A DNA stretch of 64,000 bases. It comes from an uncultured Mycoplasmatota bacterium (GTDB taxonomy: Bacteria > Bacillota_I > Bacilli_A > RF39 > UBA660). The notes beneath the pieces are model-generated. The model ran no database searches, had not been told where the DNA came from, and saw nothing but the letters and a program-made list of their open reading frames with translations. The position numbers and the translations under genes are program-made. The first letter of the stretch is position 1, and each line of letters opens with the position of its first letter. Below are positions 28,934 through 38,029 of this stretch, in pieces. Where the stretch lies: assembly GCA_947305065.1 (NCBI GenBank), contig CAMZCT010000001.1, positions 62,001 through 126,000 on the forward strand. The letters run 5' to 3'.

Positions 28934-29527
28934 ATGAATAATAAGAGAAAAATATTCTTGTTGTTATCTCTTCTATCTTTATTTGTTTGTTTATACTTCG
29001 CAAGTGATACTTATGCTAAGTATTTAACTAGAGCTAACGCGGAAGTTAAAGGAAGAATAGCAAAATGGAATATTGTTGTTAACGATACTAACGTTAAGAA
29101 CAACGATACTTTAACAGAAATTATTACTCCAGTTTTTGCTGGTTCTACACATATAGCTCAAAATGTGATAGCACCTACTGCTACTGGTTATTTTGATTTA
29201 GAGATAGATGCGACAGATGTGGAAGTATCTTTTACATATAATATATCCGTTACAAGAAATTCTAGTTTAAGAGATTTCATTGTTACAGGTTATAAAGTTG
29301 ATGACGGTAGTGTAATAGATGTAGATACTTCAGTTGAAACTCCTACTATCTCTGATCACATTCTATATACAGACACAACTAGAGTGCATACAATAAGAGT
29401 ATTTATCGGTTGGAATGATGATGTGGATACAGAAGAACTTAATAACTCTCAAGATACAGCTGTTACTACAAATCTTGACGAGATTACTTTAACTGTTAAT
29501 ATGTCATTTGTTCAAAAAGCATCATAA
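28934..29527 (+). CDS. TasA/CalY-like secreted protein
   Basis: The 197-residue protein has signal helix KIFLLLSLLSLFVCLYFA followed by SDTYAKYLTRANAEVKGRIAKWNIVVN. The A-x-Y-x-x-y pattern and the KWNI motif are shared with other proteins of this island (for example IADWVIKVN at 40.6 kb). The rest is predicted beta-sandwich and ends TVNMSFVQKAS, comparable to the paralogue end IPVTMHFIQ. Ideal SD AAAGGAGG. Likely a SipW substrate and extracellular fibre subunit. Confidence 0.7.
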   Translation: MNNKRKIFLLLSLLSLFVCLYFASDTYAKYLTRANAEVKGRIAKWNIVVNDTNVKNNDTLTEIITPVFAGSTHIAQNVIAPTATGYFDLEIDATDVEVSFTYNISVTRNSSLRDFIVTGYKVDDGSVIDVDTSVETPTISDHILYTDTTRVHTIRVFIGWNDDVDTEELNNSQDTAVTTNLDEITLTVNMSFVQKAS

Positions 29528-29553
29528 AAGAGATATTATTCAATATCTCTTTT
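29526..29553. terminator. Bidirectional terminator
   Basis: A 12-bp stem, AAAAGAGATATT (29526-29537) with AATATCTCTTTT (29542-29553), lies between the stops of two convergent genes. Confidence 0.85.
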
Positions 29554-30261
29554 TTCATCGTTTTCTTTTACTTCTTTTTTTCGACCATTGATTACAGCAA
29601 CTGCTATAACAAGTAGTGCTAATACTATAACTATTGTTAAAACAATATTTATTAAACTATTTGTATTTTTCTTTTCTTGTTCCTTTGGTTGCTCTTCTTT
29701 GTTCTCTTCATTCTTAGCTGCTTCTTTTTCAGCTTGTTTTCTTTCTTCTTCTTCCTCTTTTTTATCTGCTAGTAGTTTGTCGTATGGTTTTACATAATTA
29801 TCTGATAATATTTTGTTCATAATATCATCTAATTCTGCTTTATTTTTTATATCACTTCTACCAACTATTAAACTGCTATCAATGAAATAAACTGTTGTAT
29901 ATTCGTTCATTGTTGATTTTTTAAACTGAAAAGTACAAGATTTGTGATAGTATTCACTACCTTTATAGTTATCAATCATTTCATATGATTCGTACTCTAT
30001 TTTTTCTTCTTTTACGCAATAACTATAATACTTTTCTAGGCCTTCTTTTCTTTCATCAACACTGTAGTCTGTATATGAAATTTCTTGTTTATAGCCATTC
30101 ATATCTTTTGTATGAACTATTGTTCCGTTTATCTCCTCTACTTCATATTCTGAAGAAAAATACTGGTTCAATTGTTCATCTGGTATTGAGAAGGCATTAA
30201 CTGTATTAATGCCTATAATACCTAGTAGTATAAAAACTAATATTTTAATAATCCTTTTCAT
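29536..30261 (-). CDS. Secreted, C-terminally membrane-anchored protein of unknown function
   Basis: The 241-residue protein has a signal peptide (KRIIKILVFILLGIIGINTVNAF), an exterior domain with two Cys (YSYCVKEEK, HKSCTFQFK) and an extended Lys/Glu region (about 163-200). A membrane helix (about 204-226) and a charged cytoplasmic tail follow. The helix rich in EEEEERKQAEKEAAKNEE could act as a stalk across the wall. It lies 7 bp downstream of the giant prepilin-like gene and is probably co-transcribed with it. No family recognised. Confidence 0.6.
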   Translation of the reverse strand: MKRIIKILVFILLGIIGINTVNAFSIPDEQLNQYFSSEYEVEEINGTIVHTKDMNGYKQEISYTDYSVDERKEGLEKYYSYCVKEEKIEYESYEMIDNYKGSEYYHKSCTFQFKKSTMNEYTTVYFIDSSLIVGRSDIKNKAELDDIMNKILSDNYVKPYDKLLADKKEEEEERKQAEKEAAKNEENKEEQPKEQEKKNTNSLINIVLTIVIVLALLVIAVAVINGRKKEVKENDEKRDIE

Positions 30262-30268
30262 ATCATCA

Positions 30269-32998
30269 CTATCCTACACAAGCTCCATAACAAGAGTCAC
30301 CACCCGTGTCGTTATAACATGCATGCCATATATAATAAGTTCCACCTTTATAGTGTACTTTTGTCCAGTTAGCATTGTCTAATAAGTATACAATATCTGA
30401 ATCTCCATCACCTGTACAAGCAGAAATATCGCCTTCCCCGTAACCAATGTGACCACTTTGTTTGTGTAACCATACACAAGTACTATCACAGATTTTTTTG
30501 GTTTGGCAAGATTGCCAATTAGTTTCATTACAACAACTCGTTGTTTCTGTGAAGTCATTCCCACACTTGTGGTTTTTATTTGATATTGCTACGTATCTAC
30601 AAGTTCTTCTTTTCTTATTATTACTGTCGCAAGCTCCATAATTACCACAGCTTTTTTCTTTTCCACCACAAGTTTCAGAACTGTTTGGTTTTTTATATAC
30701 CCTTGTGCTACAAATTTTGGTTCCATCAGACGATTTAGTTCTACAGTTTTTATATTTATATGTAGTTCCCCCACAAATGTCACTACAAGTTGATGTTTTC
30801 CATGTACTATCGCAAGTCTCAGCGGCTTTTCCACCACACTTTGCTGAACAACTAGTAGAGTTTGGTGTTACAGCAGAAGTACATGATCCTCCAGTATACT
30901 TATCTTTCTTTTTCTGGGTCAATGATGCATATTTTTTACCTCCACAAGCGTCTGTACAAGTACCATAATCTGTTCCACAGGTTGCGTTACCATTATTGAT
31001 TATATTATCTGATACGCTACATGATTTATATACATCATATGTTGCTGTTTTAGATTCAGAAATGTTTCCAGCTCCATCTTTAAACCAAACATAGAATGTT
31101 ACCGATCCACCATTAGCATATGTTTTTCCAGTGCTTCTGTTAGTATATTTATTGTCAGAAGTTATATCTTCCCATGTACAATCACTAGATCCATCTGTTA
31201 ATTTTATACATATTTTACTTAAATTACTACCGCCCGTATCACTACCTGTAACTGTTAAATCTGCAGAATTAGTATTATATCCAGTTGCTCTTGATGAAGC
31301 TGTAACATCACTAACAGTTGGAGCTATATTATCAAAGTTAAACACACCACTCTTAAGGTCATTACCATTTCCGGCTAAGTCTTTAATACTTGTTCCACGA
31401 AGCCATAGGTAATAAGCTCCAGTCATTTTGTCAGTACCAATAGTATTATCATTTAATTCAGTAATAGTTATTTTTTTATTATCAGCTGATAAAGTGCCTG
31501 TAGTTGATTCCCAAGTACCTGTTGGACTTGTATCACTTGTTGACCATTGATATTCTACTTCATTTGAAGAGAATCCGCTTAAATTATCAGTTATTTCTAT
31601 TTTTACTTTATGGTTTTGGGAAAAAGTACTATTTGTATTTGGTGTGAATGTTGCGGTAGGTGCTGTTAAATCTATTTTTACAGATAATTCACAAGTATAT
31701 TCATCTTTTCCTAGGTTAGCCATCTTTCCATAATAATGGGCACCAGATGTTTCAGAAACCTCTGATAGTGTGTCTTGAATAGATTCACCAGCTTTAACGA
31801 TTTTAGTTAATGAACCATTTTCATTTGTTCCAAAGTAGTATGATGCTCCACCACTTTCCAAAGTTGCATTACTTTTCATTACTACATCAAGTGGTGAGTT
31901 ATACCATTCATTACTTACTAATGGAACCTCTTCATTTGTACCATTCTTATATAGAGATATTTCACAATATAAATCACCTTCTGCGATATTGGAAATTGTC
32001 TCATAAGTAATCGGTGATCTGTTTCCAACATTATCCTCAGCGGATAATTGGTAATCACCATTATTAGCTGTAAAATCGTTTTCTATACCTCCGGTTTTTA
32101 ATCCCGTTGTGAATAAGTCTTCATGCTCATAAGCTATGTAATACCCTTTAACTCCACTACCATTGCCATCATCTAAGAATATTTTTCCGTTTGCTGCTGA
32201 CTTCTTAAAATCATTGTTTACACGTGTTCTTAGAGTTGGAGGTTCTTTATCTATTCTAATAGTTACAGTTCTACTATGAGTAGATCCGTCTTCCATATTA
32301 TATGTTACTGTTACTTCGCTATTGAACATTACTTCTACGTCATCAATAGCTAGTTTATTGAAATCTTCTTCATTGTATACATTATCAGAAATTGGCGTAT
32401 TTTTATTTTTAGTTATTGTTTTACCATCATAATCATAACTAATACTAGCAACATCAGTATATTCTGTTGAACTAACTAGTAAAACCACATCTTCTTTTGT
32501 CCAATCAGATACGCTATTATTCTTTAATAGTTCTTTACCTTCGTCACGATCTATTGTTGTTCCTGATAACGGATACACTTTTATATTAATCTTAAGATCT
32601 GCTAGGTCTTGTTCAGCTATTTCACAGTTCTTTTTATCACTATAGTATTCTGCTAAATAAATATCATCATGTATTGATATATTAACTAGATTACAAATCA
32701 TATTTTCGTTATTTTGAGGATTTATAACGGAAGCTAAACCTTGATCAGTTGCTTCATCAGGTTGAAGATATCCTTGTACTACTAGTTTATTAACTGAAAT
32801 AGTTGAACTGGTAGTAATATTGTTCTCCTTTGCATATTTTAAAGCGGCATTTTCAATCTCTGAAACTTTAGATTCGTAAGATCTTTTTCTACTGTTTTTA
32901 GACATTGTAGTGTAACCGCTGATTGCTCCTATTGATAAAATTGAGATAATAACAATTACTGCTAGCAATTCGGTTAGCGTAAATCCTCTTTTATTCAT
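30269..32998 (-). CDS. Giant prepilin-like adhesin with Ig-like repeats and Cys-rich C-terminus
   Basis: The 909-residue protein begins with a textbook type IV prepilin N-terminus, MNKRGFTLTELLAVIVIIS: cleavage after Gly5, Phe at +1, Glu at +5. Ordinary pilins are 100-200 residues. Here the helix is followed by bacterial Ig-like domains (repeated APTATFTPN / APTVSDVTAS / LPYD-type openings with DxSGF and DGAGN motifs), then about 240 residues with 26 Cys, including repeated CGG, CxxxCGG and CGNYGACD motifs. The start is chosen at 32998 (SD AAGGTGATG, 6-8 nt spacing) rather than the first in-frame ATG. Probably a surface adhesin or minor pilin; no prepilin peptidase or pilus ATPase gene is in the window. 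Confidence 0.75.
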   Translation of the reverse strand: MNKRGFTLTELLAVIVIISILSIGAISGYTTMSKNSRKRSYESKVSEIENAALKYAKENNITTSSTISVNKLVVQGYLQPDEATDQGLASVINPQNNENMICNLVNISIHDDIYLAEYYSDKKNCEIAEQDLADLKINIKVYPLSGTTIDRDEGKELLKNNSVSDWTKEDVVLLVSSTEYTDVASISYDYDGKTITKNKNTPISDNVYNEEDFNKLAIDDVEVMFNSEVTVTYNMEDGSTHSRTVTIRIDKEPPTLRTRVNNDFKKSAANGKIFLDDGNGSGVKGYYIAYEHEDLFTTGLKTGGIENDFTANNGDYQLSAEDNVGNRSPITYETISNIAEGDLYCEISLYKNGTNEEVPLVSNEWYNSPLDVVMKSNATLESGGASYYFGTNENGSLTKIVKAGESIQDTLSEVSETSGAHYYGKMANLGKDEYTCELSVKIDLTAPTATFTPNTNSTFSQNHKVKIEITDNLSGFSSNEVEYQWSTSDTSPTGTWESTTGTLSADNKKITITELNDNTIGTDKMTGAYYLWLRGTSIKDLAGNGNDLKSGVFNFDNIAPTVSDVTASSRATGYNTNSADLTVTGSDTGGSNLSKICIKLTDGSSDCTWEDITSDNKYTNRSTGKTYANGGSVTFYVWFKDGAGNISESKTATYDVYKSCSVSDNIINNGNATCGTDYGTCTDACGGKKYASLTQKKKDKYTGGSCTSAVTPNSTSCSAKCGGKAAETCDSTWKTSTCSDICGGTTYKYKNCRTKSSDGTKICSTRVYKKPNSSETCGGKEKSCGNYGACDSNNKKRRTCRYVAISNKNHKCGNDFTETTSCCNETNWQSCQTKKICDSTCVWLHKQSGHIGYGEGDISACTGDGDSDIVYLLDNANWTKVHYKGGTYYIWHACYNDTGGDSCYGACVG

Positions 32999-33022
32999 GT
33001 TTATCATCACCTTACTATTTTA

Positions 33023-33051
33023 ATTATATCTAAATTTTATTTATATAACAA
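33023..33051 (-). promoter_or_regulatory. Promoter of the giant prepilin-like gene
   Basis: Minus strand TTGTTA (33046-33051), 17-nt spacer, TATAAT (33023-33028). Confidence 0.65.
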
Positions 33052-33063
33052 CAAATTTTTTAC

Positions 33064-33102
33064 ATAAAAAAACAGATGAATAATATTAATTATTTATCTG
33101 TT
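33064..33102 (-). terminator. Terminator of the SipW/AAA+ operon
   Basis: A 13-bp stem (33071-33083 with 33090-33102, one non-Watson-Crick pair) overlaps the stop of the last gene and is followed by seven T on the minus strand. Confidence 0.75.
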
Positions 33103-33724
33103 CAACATTAACATTAACTACGATTTCAATAGAAGGAGTAGTTGGATTAGCTTGAGTAAAATCATAAGATTTTTCTCCCCAATAAGTATCTAGGGCATCT
33201 TCATCTGGATCACCATCACCAAAATCCCAGTTAACAAATAAGTGTAGGTTGGCTTCTCCACCACCGGATTCAACTAAAGAGTTAGATGATTCCAATGATA
33301 TTTCGAAAGGATAATTCTCTAATCTTTGTTCTAGTGAAGCGATTGTTTCTCCGTTTACTCCAACTGTATATGTATCTTCCATTATACGTATGGAGTGAAT
33401 GGTGAAGGAAACACTAGCATCTAATTCACCGGCATTTGTTAGGGTAACTTCATCACTATATTCTGGCATACCAGGATATAAGTCATCAATTTCAAAAGTG
33501 ATACTTTCATCAACAGCACCATCAATAGTAACTTGCCATGCTTTAACATGGGCTTGAAGATTACTACTAACTACTCTATTATAGATAAACCAAGCATAAG
33601 TGTTAGCAGCTAAAGCTAGAAATAGCAATAATAAGGTTTTAATTTTGTTCTTTTTTAAGAACAATAACAAGTAATTCTTTTTCTTTGGTTTTTTATCTAC
33701 TTGTTCTTTTACTTCTTCTTCCAT
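33086..33724 (-). CDS. TasA/CalY-like secreted protein with long cytoplasmic N-terminus
   Basis: The 212-residue protein has an unusual acidic-then-basic start (MEEEVKEQVDKKPKKK) before the hydrophobic segment (about 28-42). NTYAWFIYNRVVSSN follows, the island's characteristic AWF motif after the helix. The exterior part resembles TasA: KAWQVTIDG, LYPGMPEYSDEVTLTNAGELDASVSF. SD AAAGGAG. Last gene of the operon, directly after a SipW-type peptidase. Confidence 0.7.
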   Translation of the reverse strand: MEEEVKEQVDKKPKKKNYLLLFLKKNKIKTLLLLFLALAANTYAWFIYNRVVSSNLQAHVKAWQVTIDGAVDESITFEIDDLYPGMPEYSDEVTLTNAGELDASVSFTIHSIRIMEDTYTVGVNGETIASLEQRLENYPFEISLESSNSLVESGGGEANLHLFVNWDFGDGDPDEDALDTYWGEKSYDFTQANPTTPSIEIVVNVNVEQINN

Positions 33725-33742
33725 ACTAACACTCCTTTCTTG

Positions 33743-34309
33743 TTAATCTTTTATTTCTTCTTCATCTTCATCTTCATCATTATCTTTTAATGTTTTAATG
33801 ATTTCTATAGCTATTAGTACAGCAATTGGTACTGTAACATAAAAGAATATTTTATAAGCATTGGTAGTTATTCTACCAATAAAACTTAGAAAGAAAAACT
33901 TATGAGTTACTTTACCAATTATTTGTTTTCCATCTACTATAGGGTCTTCGATATTATTTGCAATACCTTTGGTATGGAAATAATAATGACCATCTTCTTC
34001 TTTGTCAATTTTTTCAACACGGTGGGTTATTATCATGTTTTTAACAGTAGGGGCTTCTCCTAAGTAAGTTACTGCATCTCCTACTTCTATTTCTTTTAAT
34101 TTTACTTTTTCAACTAGTAAAACATCTCCAATGTTGTAATCAGGTATCATGGAAGATGATGCTACGGTATATATTCTATATCCGAAGAAACTACCATTTA
34201 CTCTTTGAAAAACTGTTATTACTACTAAGCAAAATAGAAAGACACATATTATTCCTTCTAATGTACTTATGATAGTACTTAATATTTTATTATCCAGTAT
34301 TTTTTTCAT
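33743..34309 (-). CDS. sipW: SipW-type signal peptidase I (Ser/His)
   Basis: The 188-residue protein has one N-terminal and one C-terminal membrane helix. The catalytic Ser lies in VASSSMIPDYNIGD (Ser53). The general base is His, not Lys (IITHRVEKI, His96), which marks the S26B/SipW (archaeal/ER-like) class. Such enzymes process TasA/TapA-type proteins. ATG at 34309 has SD GAGG; an in-frame TTG at 34321 overlaps the DUF2357 stop. It is surrounded by candidate substrates and co-transcribed with the AAA+/DUF2357 genes. Confidence 0.85.
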   Translation of the reverse strand: MKKILDNKILSTIISTLEGIICVFLFCLVVITVFQRVNGSFFGYRIYTVASSSMIPDYNIGDVLLVEKVKLKEIEVGDAVTYLGEAPTVKNMIITHRVEKIDKEEDGHYYFHTKGIANNIEDPIVDGKQIIGKVTHKFFFLSFIGRITTNAYKIFFYVTVPIAVLIAIEIIKTLKDNDEDEDEEEIKD

Positions 34310-34317
34310 AGTTGACC

Positions 34318-35433
34318 TCAATTCAATCTTATAGCGTTAACTTTAGTAAAGTATTTTTCAATGTGCTTCTTAAATACTTTCTCAATACCTTCTTGAGTAG
34401 CAGTATTTTTATTTTTAACTATAGCAAATTGTTCTCCTACTAAATCTTTTATTTCATTTTCAGTTAAAGTAGAATTAAGATCTATTACTCTTCTAATTAC
34501 TTGTGATATTACTTTTTCTTTAGCTTTAGTAATATCATAATCTTCTTTATTTAAAGTACAGATAGCTAAGTAAGCTAGTAAGAAGGTATCATCAAATAAT
34601 CCTCTTAATTCTCCTTCATCTTCATAATTTTTATCTAGTTTATCTCTTTTATCTTCATCATTAAAATGTTCTTGTAAATATGTCCATAATACCATGGCAT
34701 ATTGGAAGTTAGTATTCTTTAAGATAACGTTAGTTTTCTTAATTGGTGGTCTAACTAATGCTACGTGTTTACGAGCTAAATCTTTAAAGACTGAGGTACT
34801 TTTTAAATCTACTATTCTATCCCCAATTTTTTTAATTCTAGTAGCTAAATCTTCACCATTTTTACGTCCATCATTTTTTCTGGTATGAACAGATGATTTC
34901 ATTGATAGTTCAATAGTAATATTTTCATTACCTACCATAGAAGCACCTTTATACTCTACGGATTTATCATCTTTTAAATGAGATTGGTCTAGTAATGATT
35001 TCTTTTTAAATTCAACAAATGTTTCCATATTCAATATTAAAGTATAAATAAATCGGTTTTCATATGTATCAAAACTTTCTTCTTTATTTATATTTAATAT
35101 TTTAGATGGTTTTACATCTCCAGTATCCTCGTCAATATCTTGAATAAGGTTGGTATTACGAGCGAGATGTTTAATACTTTCTACTGTAACATGTTTAGCC
35201 AGTTCTACTTTTACTACTTCATCTTCATTTATAATGAATCTGTTAGGGTTACGGAGAATATTATCTAGGTATCTGACAGTATCTTCCATAAGGTCTAACC
35301 ATTCAAAATTAGCTTCTACTTTATCATAGTGAAGGTCAACTAACATAGATGATTTCACTCTTTTAGCAAAACTATTAATGCGGGTTTCATTAGAATTTTG
35401 ATAAAGACCTAAAACATTTAATCCTTCATCCAT
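34318..35433 (-). CDS. DUF2357-like protein (McrC-like partner), nuclease motif not evident
   Basis: The 371-residue soluble protein contains SFDTYENRFIYTLILNMETF near 123-142 (counting from the chosen start), the TxENRF signature of DUF2357 proteins. Those pair with McrB-like GTPases/ATPases as McrC-type subunits. Full-length family members usually add a PD-(D/E)XK nuclease domain; I find no clear D...ExK motif here. The start is placed at 35433 because AAAGGA is 9 nt upstream; ATG 35442 directly abuts it. It lies 9-18 bp after the McrB-like gene and its stop overlaps the SipW leader, so the three are tightly co-transcribed. Confidence 0.65.
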   Translation of the reverse strand: MDEGLNVLGLYQNSNETRINSFAKRVKSSMLVDLHYDKVEANFEWLDLMEDTVRYLDNILRNPNRFIINEDEVVKVELAKHVTVESIKHLARNTNLIQDIDEDTGDVKPSKILNINKEESFDTYENRFIYTLILNMETFVEFKKKSLLDQSHLKDDKSVEYKGASMVGNENITIELSMKSSVHTRKNDGRKNGEDLATRIKKIGDRIVDLKSTSVFKDLARKHVALVRPPIKKTNVILKNTNFQYAMVLWTYLQEHFNDEDKRDKLDKNYEDEGELRGLFDDTFLLAYLAICTLNKEDYDITKAKEKVISQVIRRVIDLNSTLTENEIKDLVGEQFAIVKNKNTATQEGIEKVFKKHIEKYFTKVNAIRLN

Positions 35434-35451
35434 ATTCTCCATTCCTTTCTA

Positions 35452-37002
35452 CTATGTTAATTTCTTAAGTCTTAATAAGTAATCAACACATTCATGCATT
35501 TTACCTTTACCAAAGGTATCTTCTAAGAATTTAACAAAGCCATCTATTTCATCTCTGATGTATGAAATATTTAACTGTTCAAATTTACGTAGGATCTTAC
35601 GAGCGATGAAGTAATCTACTCCATCTAATTCTGTTCCACCAGCACCTACGTATACTGGAACGAATTTTTTCATATGGGCAACAATACGGTTACCGAAAGC
35701 AATACGGAAATGTTTAATAACATAGTCGTCCATTTTATCTATCTTATCTAATGTTTCTTGAGTAATTTGATTATTATTCATTGCTTCATCAAATAAGCTT
35801 CTAACATATGAATAATTTATATCTTGAGCTTCAGTTGGAATTGGTTCAAATACTTGACCTTTATCGTTGATATCGATTGGCATAGCACGGTCGTACACTT
35901 TATCTGTAACCATGAATGTTGAGTCATCGTTATTGATTGTACCAATGTACCAAACATTTGGAGCTATCTTTAATTTACCTTGATCTAAGTGTTTTGGATC
36001 ATCTGGCCAAGCACTTGGAACAAGTTCTACTATCCATTCATCTTGACTAGGCATTTCTAGAATAGATAACATTTCAGCGAAGTAATATTCGACACGGGAG
36101 ATGTTCATCTCGTCCAAGATTACTGTATAAATATCATCTGTATAACCAGCAAGATATATTTCTTTTAATACTTCTGTTTCATTAAACTTCTTAGTAAATT
36201 CGTTGAAGTATCCAAATAGCTCGGTTCTATCACGCCAAGATGGTTGAACTGATGCAACACATGAGTCATGTTTTAAGAATTTTCCCCAAGCATAAGCAAG
36301 TGATGTTTTACCTGTTCCTGAGATACCTTGCAAGATTACTAATTTAGTAGATGCTAAAGCAGCTATATATAATCTAATTAAATCTTCTTGATAATATAGT
36401 TTTAATTCAGAAGCAGCGAAGTTTCTGAAATTAGATACTAACTCTGGTAAAGTAAAACTATTACCATAATTCATAATCTTATAGTTAGCATATTCTATAT
36501 CGATAGTAGTAAGTTTTGGGAAACGAGAACTTTGAGCATTCTCGGGGATGTCTTCTTCTTCTTCCCCTTCTTCTTTACCTTCAGCTTCTGCACCTTCACT
36601 AAGAGCTGAATCAGTAGGTTTAAATCCTAATTGAGAAACTTTCATAGCATATAATTCGTCTTTTTCTTTCATTAATTGAACTACTTTTCTTTGTAGATCT
36701 GCCAGTTCTTCTAAAAGACTTTCTTGCTCTACTAAAGTTTTTCTAAATTTAAGTATCCTTCTTATTATAAACCACACTAACAAAATAACTAATAGTAGAA
36801 CTACGATGGTTACTACGACGGCTATAACAACTAATACCCATTCGCCACCTTTAAAGTCCTTACTATACTCTTTAATAAGACTAGCATAAGCTCTAACATC
36901 AAACATTTGAATAACACCTAATACTAATCCTTTTAGAGCTGTTATTATCCCCCCTAGTAATTGGTCTAAGAATTCATATAAAAATCTTACATATGTGCTC
37001 AT
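35452..37002 (-). CDS. Membrane-anchored McrB-like AAA+ ATPase
   Basis: The 516-residue protein has an amphipathic N-terminus (1-35) and a strong transmembrane helix at about 54-82 (WVLVVIAVVVTIVVLL). A coiled coil (about 85-122), an acidic linker (about 138-155) and an AAA_5/McrB-type motor follow. Walker A GISGTGKTS is at 226-234, Walker B VILDEMN at 294-300 and sensor 1 IGTINNDDST later. Classical McrB is soluble and has an N-terminal DNA-binding domain; here a membrane anchor replaces it. The ATG overlaps the stop of the upstream gene (ATGA), with SD GAGGTGG. Its position among SipW and TasA-like genes suggests envelope work rather than restriction. Confidence 0.8.
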   Translation of the reverse strand: MSTYVRFLYEFLDQLLGGIITALKGLVLGVIQMFDVRAYASLIKEYSKDFKGGEWVLVVIAVVVTIVVLLLVILLVWFIIRRILKFRKTLVEQESLLEELADLQRKVVQLMKEKDELYAMKVSQLGFKPTDSALSEGAEAEGKEEGEEEEDIPENAQSSRFPKLTTIDIEYANYKIMNYGNSFTLPELVSNFRNFAASELKLYYQEDLIRLYIAALASTKLVILQGISGTGKTSLAYAWGKFLKHDSCVASVQPSWRDRTELFGYFNEFTKKFNETEVLKEIYLAGYTDDIYTVILDEMNISRVEYYFAEMLSILEMPSQDEWIVELVPSAWPDDPKHLDQGKLKIAPNVWYIGTINNDDSTFMVTDKVYDRAMPIDINDKGQVFEPIPTEAQDINYSYVRSLFDEAMNNNQITQETLDKIDKMDDYVIKHFRIAFGNRIVAHMKKFVPVYVGAGGTELDGVDYFIARKILRKFEQLNISYIRDEIDGFVKFLEDTFGKGKMHECVDYLLRLKKLT

Positions 37003-38015
37003 TCATCCACCTCATCTACTATTATTATTCTTTTACCTAGTTTACCATTTTTTAACATATCTTTGTAGTAGTATTTATCTTTTAACATAAAAATATTATT
37101 AAATATTTCTAGGTACTCAAGATCGTCGGAACAATAGTTAAATGTTTTATCTAGGGAGACAGTAAATATAAACCCTCTATGCATTAATTCTATTATTTCA
37201 TTTTTATATTTCTTGAATGCATCAAACGTAACAACTAAGTTAATATGTTCTAATACAAATTCATTATCTATAATACTTAACAATCTATTCTTTTTAGTTG
37301 ATTTACCAAATATTGATGTTGGTAAAGGTATGTAATAAATATTACTAAAGTTATTATTCAAAAGATTGTTAACTATTTCTACTGTAACTAAAGTATAACT
37401 AATAGTTACTATATCTTCATTTATACTATCTTTTTTACGAGCTTTTTCGATAGCCACTTCACTATATAGTTCAGGGAACCTAATATTATCTTTAGTACTA
37501 ATTCTAAGAAGATTAGAACTCTTATTAAGTTTAGTTTTTACTAGTGAGAATGTTTCACTAGAGAAACTATCTAAGAATTCTTTTCTTTTTCTGATATCTT
37601 CTCTTACCATCTTAAGTAATGTATTTGGAAAACCAGTATCTTCTAGTTTAAAAGTATCTTCTCTTATGATATATATATTTTCAATTACTTTACTATGAGA
37701 TTCTAGAAAGTAAGAAGAATCTAGACTGTAAACATATTTAAATATTCTTTCTATTGTCTTTAATATGTCTCTTTTATTTTCAGGTAGTGATGCTTCTAAA
37801 GAAGTTGTTGTATCACTTATACCTTTAGTTATTTTTTTATTAAGAGTATCTTTAATAGTATCATCATCTAAATAATTAGAATATCTTACATCAATATATT
37901 TATCGATATATCTATTAACAATACCTTTATCATAGTGTTTATCTAATATATATTTCATATAATTATTTAAACACTTTTTAGTATAGGTAGTATACTCATT
38001 CATTATATTTATCAT
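36999..38015 (-). CDS. Unknown cytoplasmic protein coupled to the McrB-like ATPase
   Basis: The 338-residue hydrophilic, Lys/Asn/Ile-rich protein has no membrane segment and no motif I recognise. It ends GKRIIIVDEVDE and overlaps the ATPase start by 4 bp, a sign of stoichiometric co-expression. SD AAGGTG is 8 nt before the ATG. Together with the AAA+ and DUF2357 proteins it forms a three-gene block inserted in the secreted-protein operon. It could be an adaptor of the ATPase; this is inference. Confidence 0.6.
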   Translation of the reverse strand: MINIMNEYTTYTKKCLNNYMKYILDKHYDKGIVNRYIDKYIDVRYSNYLDDDTIKDTLNKKITKGISDTTTSLEASLPENKRDILKTIERIFKYVYSLDSSYFLESHSKVIENIYIIREDTFKLEDTGFPNTLLKMVREDIRKRKEFLDSFSSETFSLVKTKLNKSSNLLRISTKDNIRFPELYSEVAIEKARKKDSINEDIVTISYTLVTVEIVNNLLNNNFSNIYYIPLPTSIFGKSTKKNRLLSIIDNEFVLEHINLVVTFDAFKKYKNEIIELMHRGFIFTVSLDKTFNYCSDDLEYLEIFNNIFMLKDKYYYKDMLKNGKLGKRIIIVDEVDE

Positions 38016-38029
38016 CTTATTATCACCTT

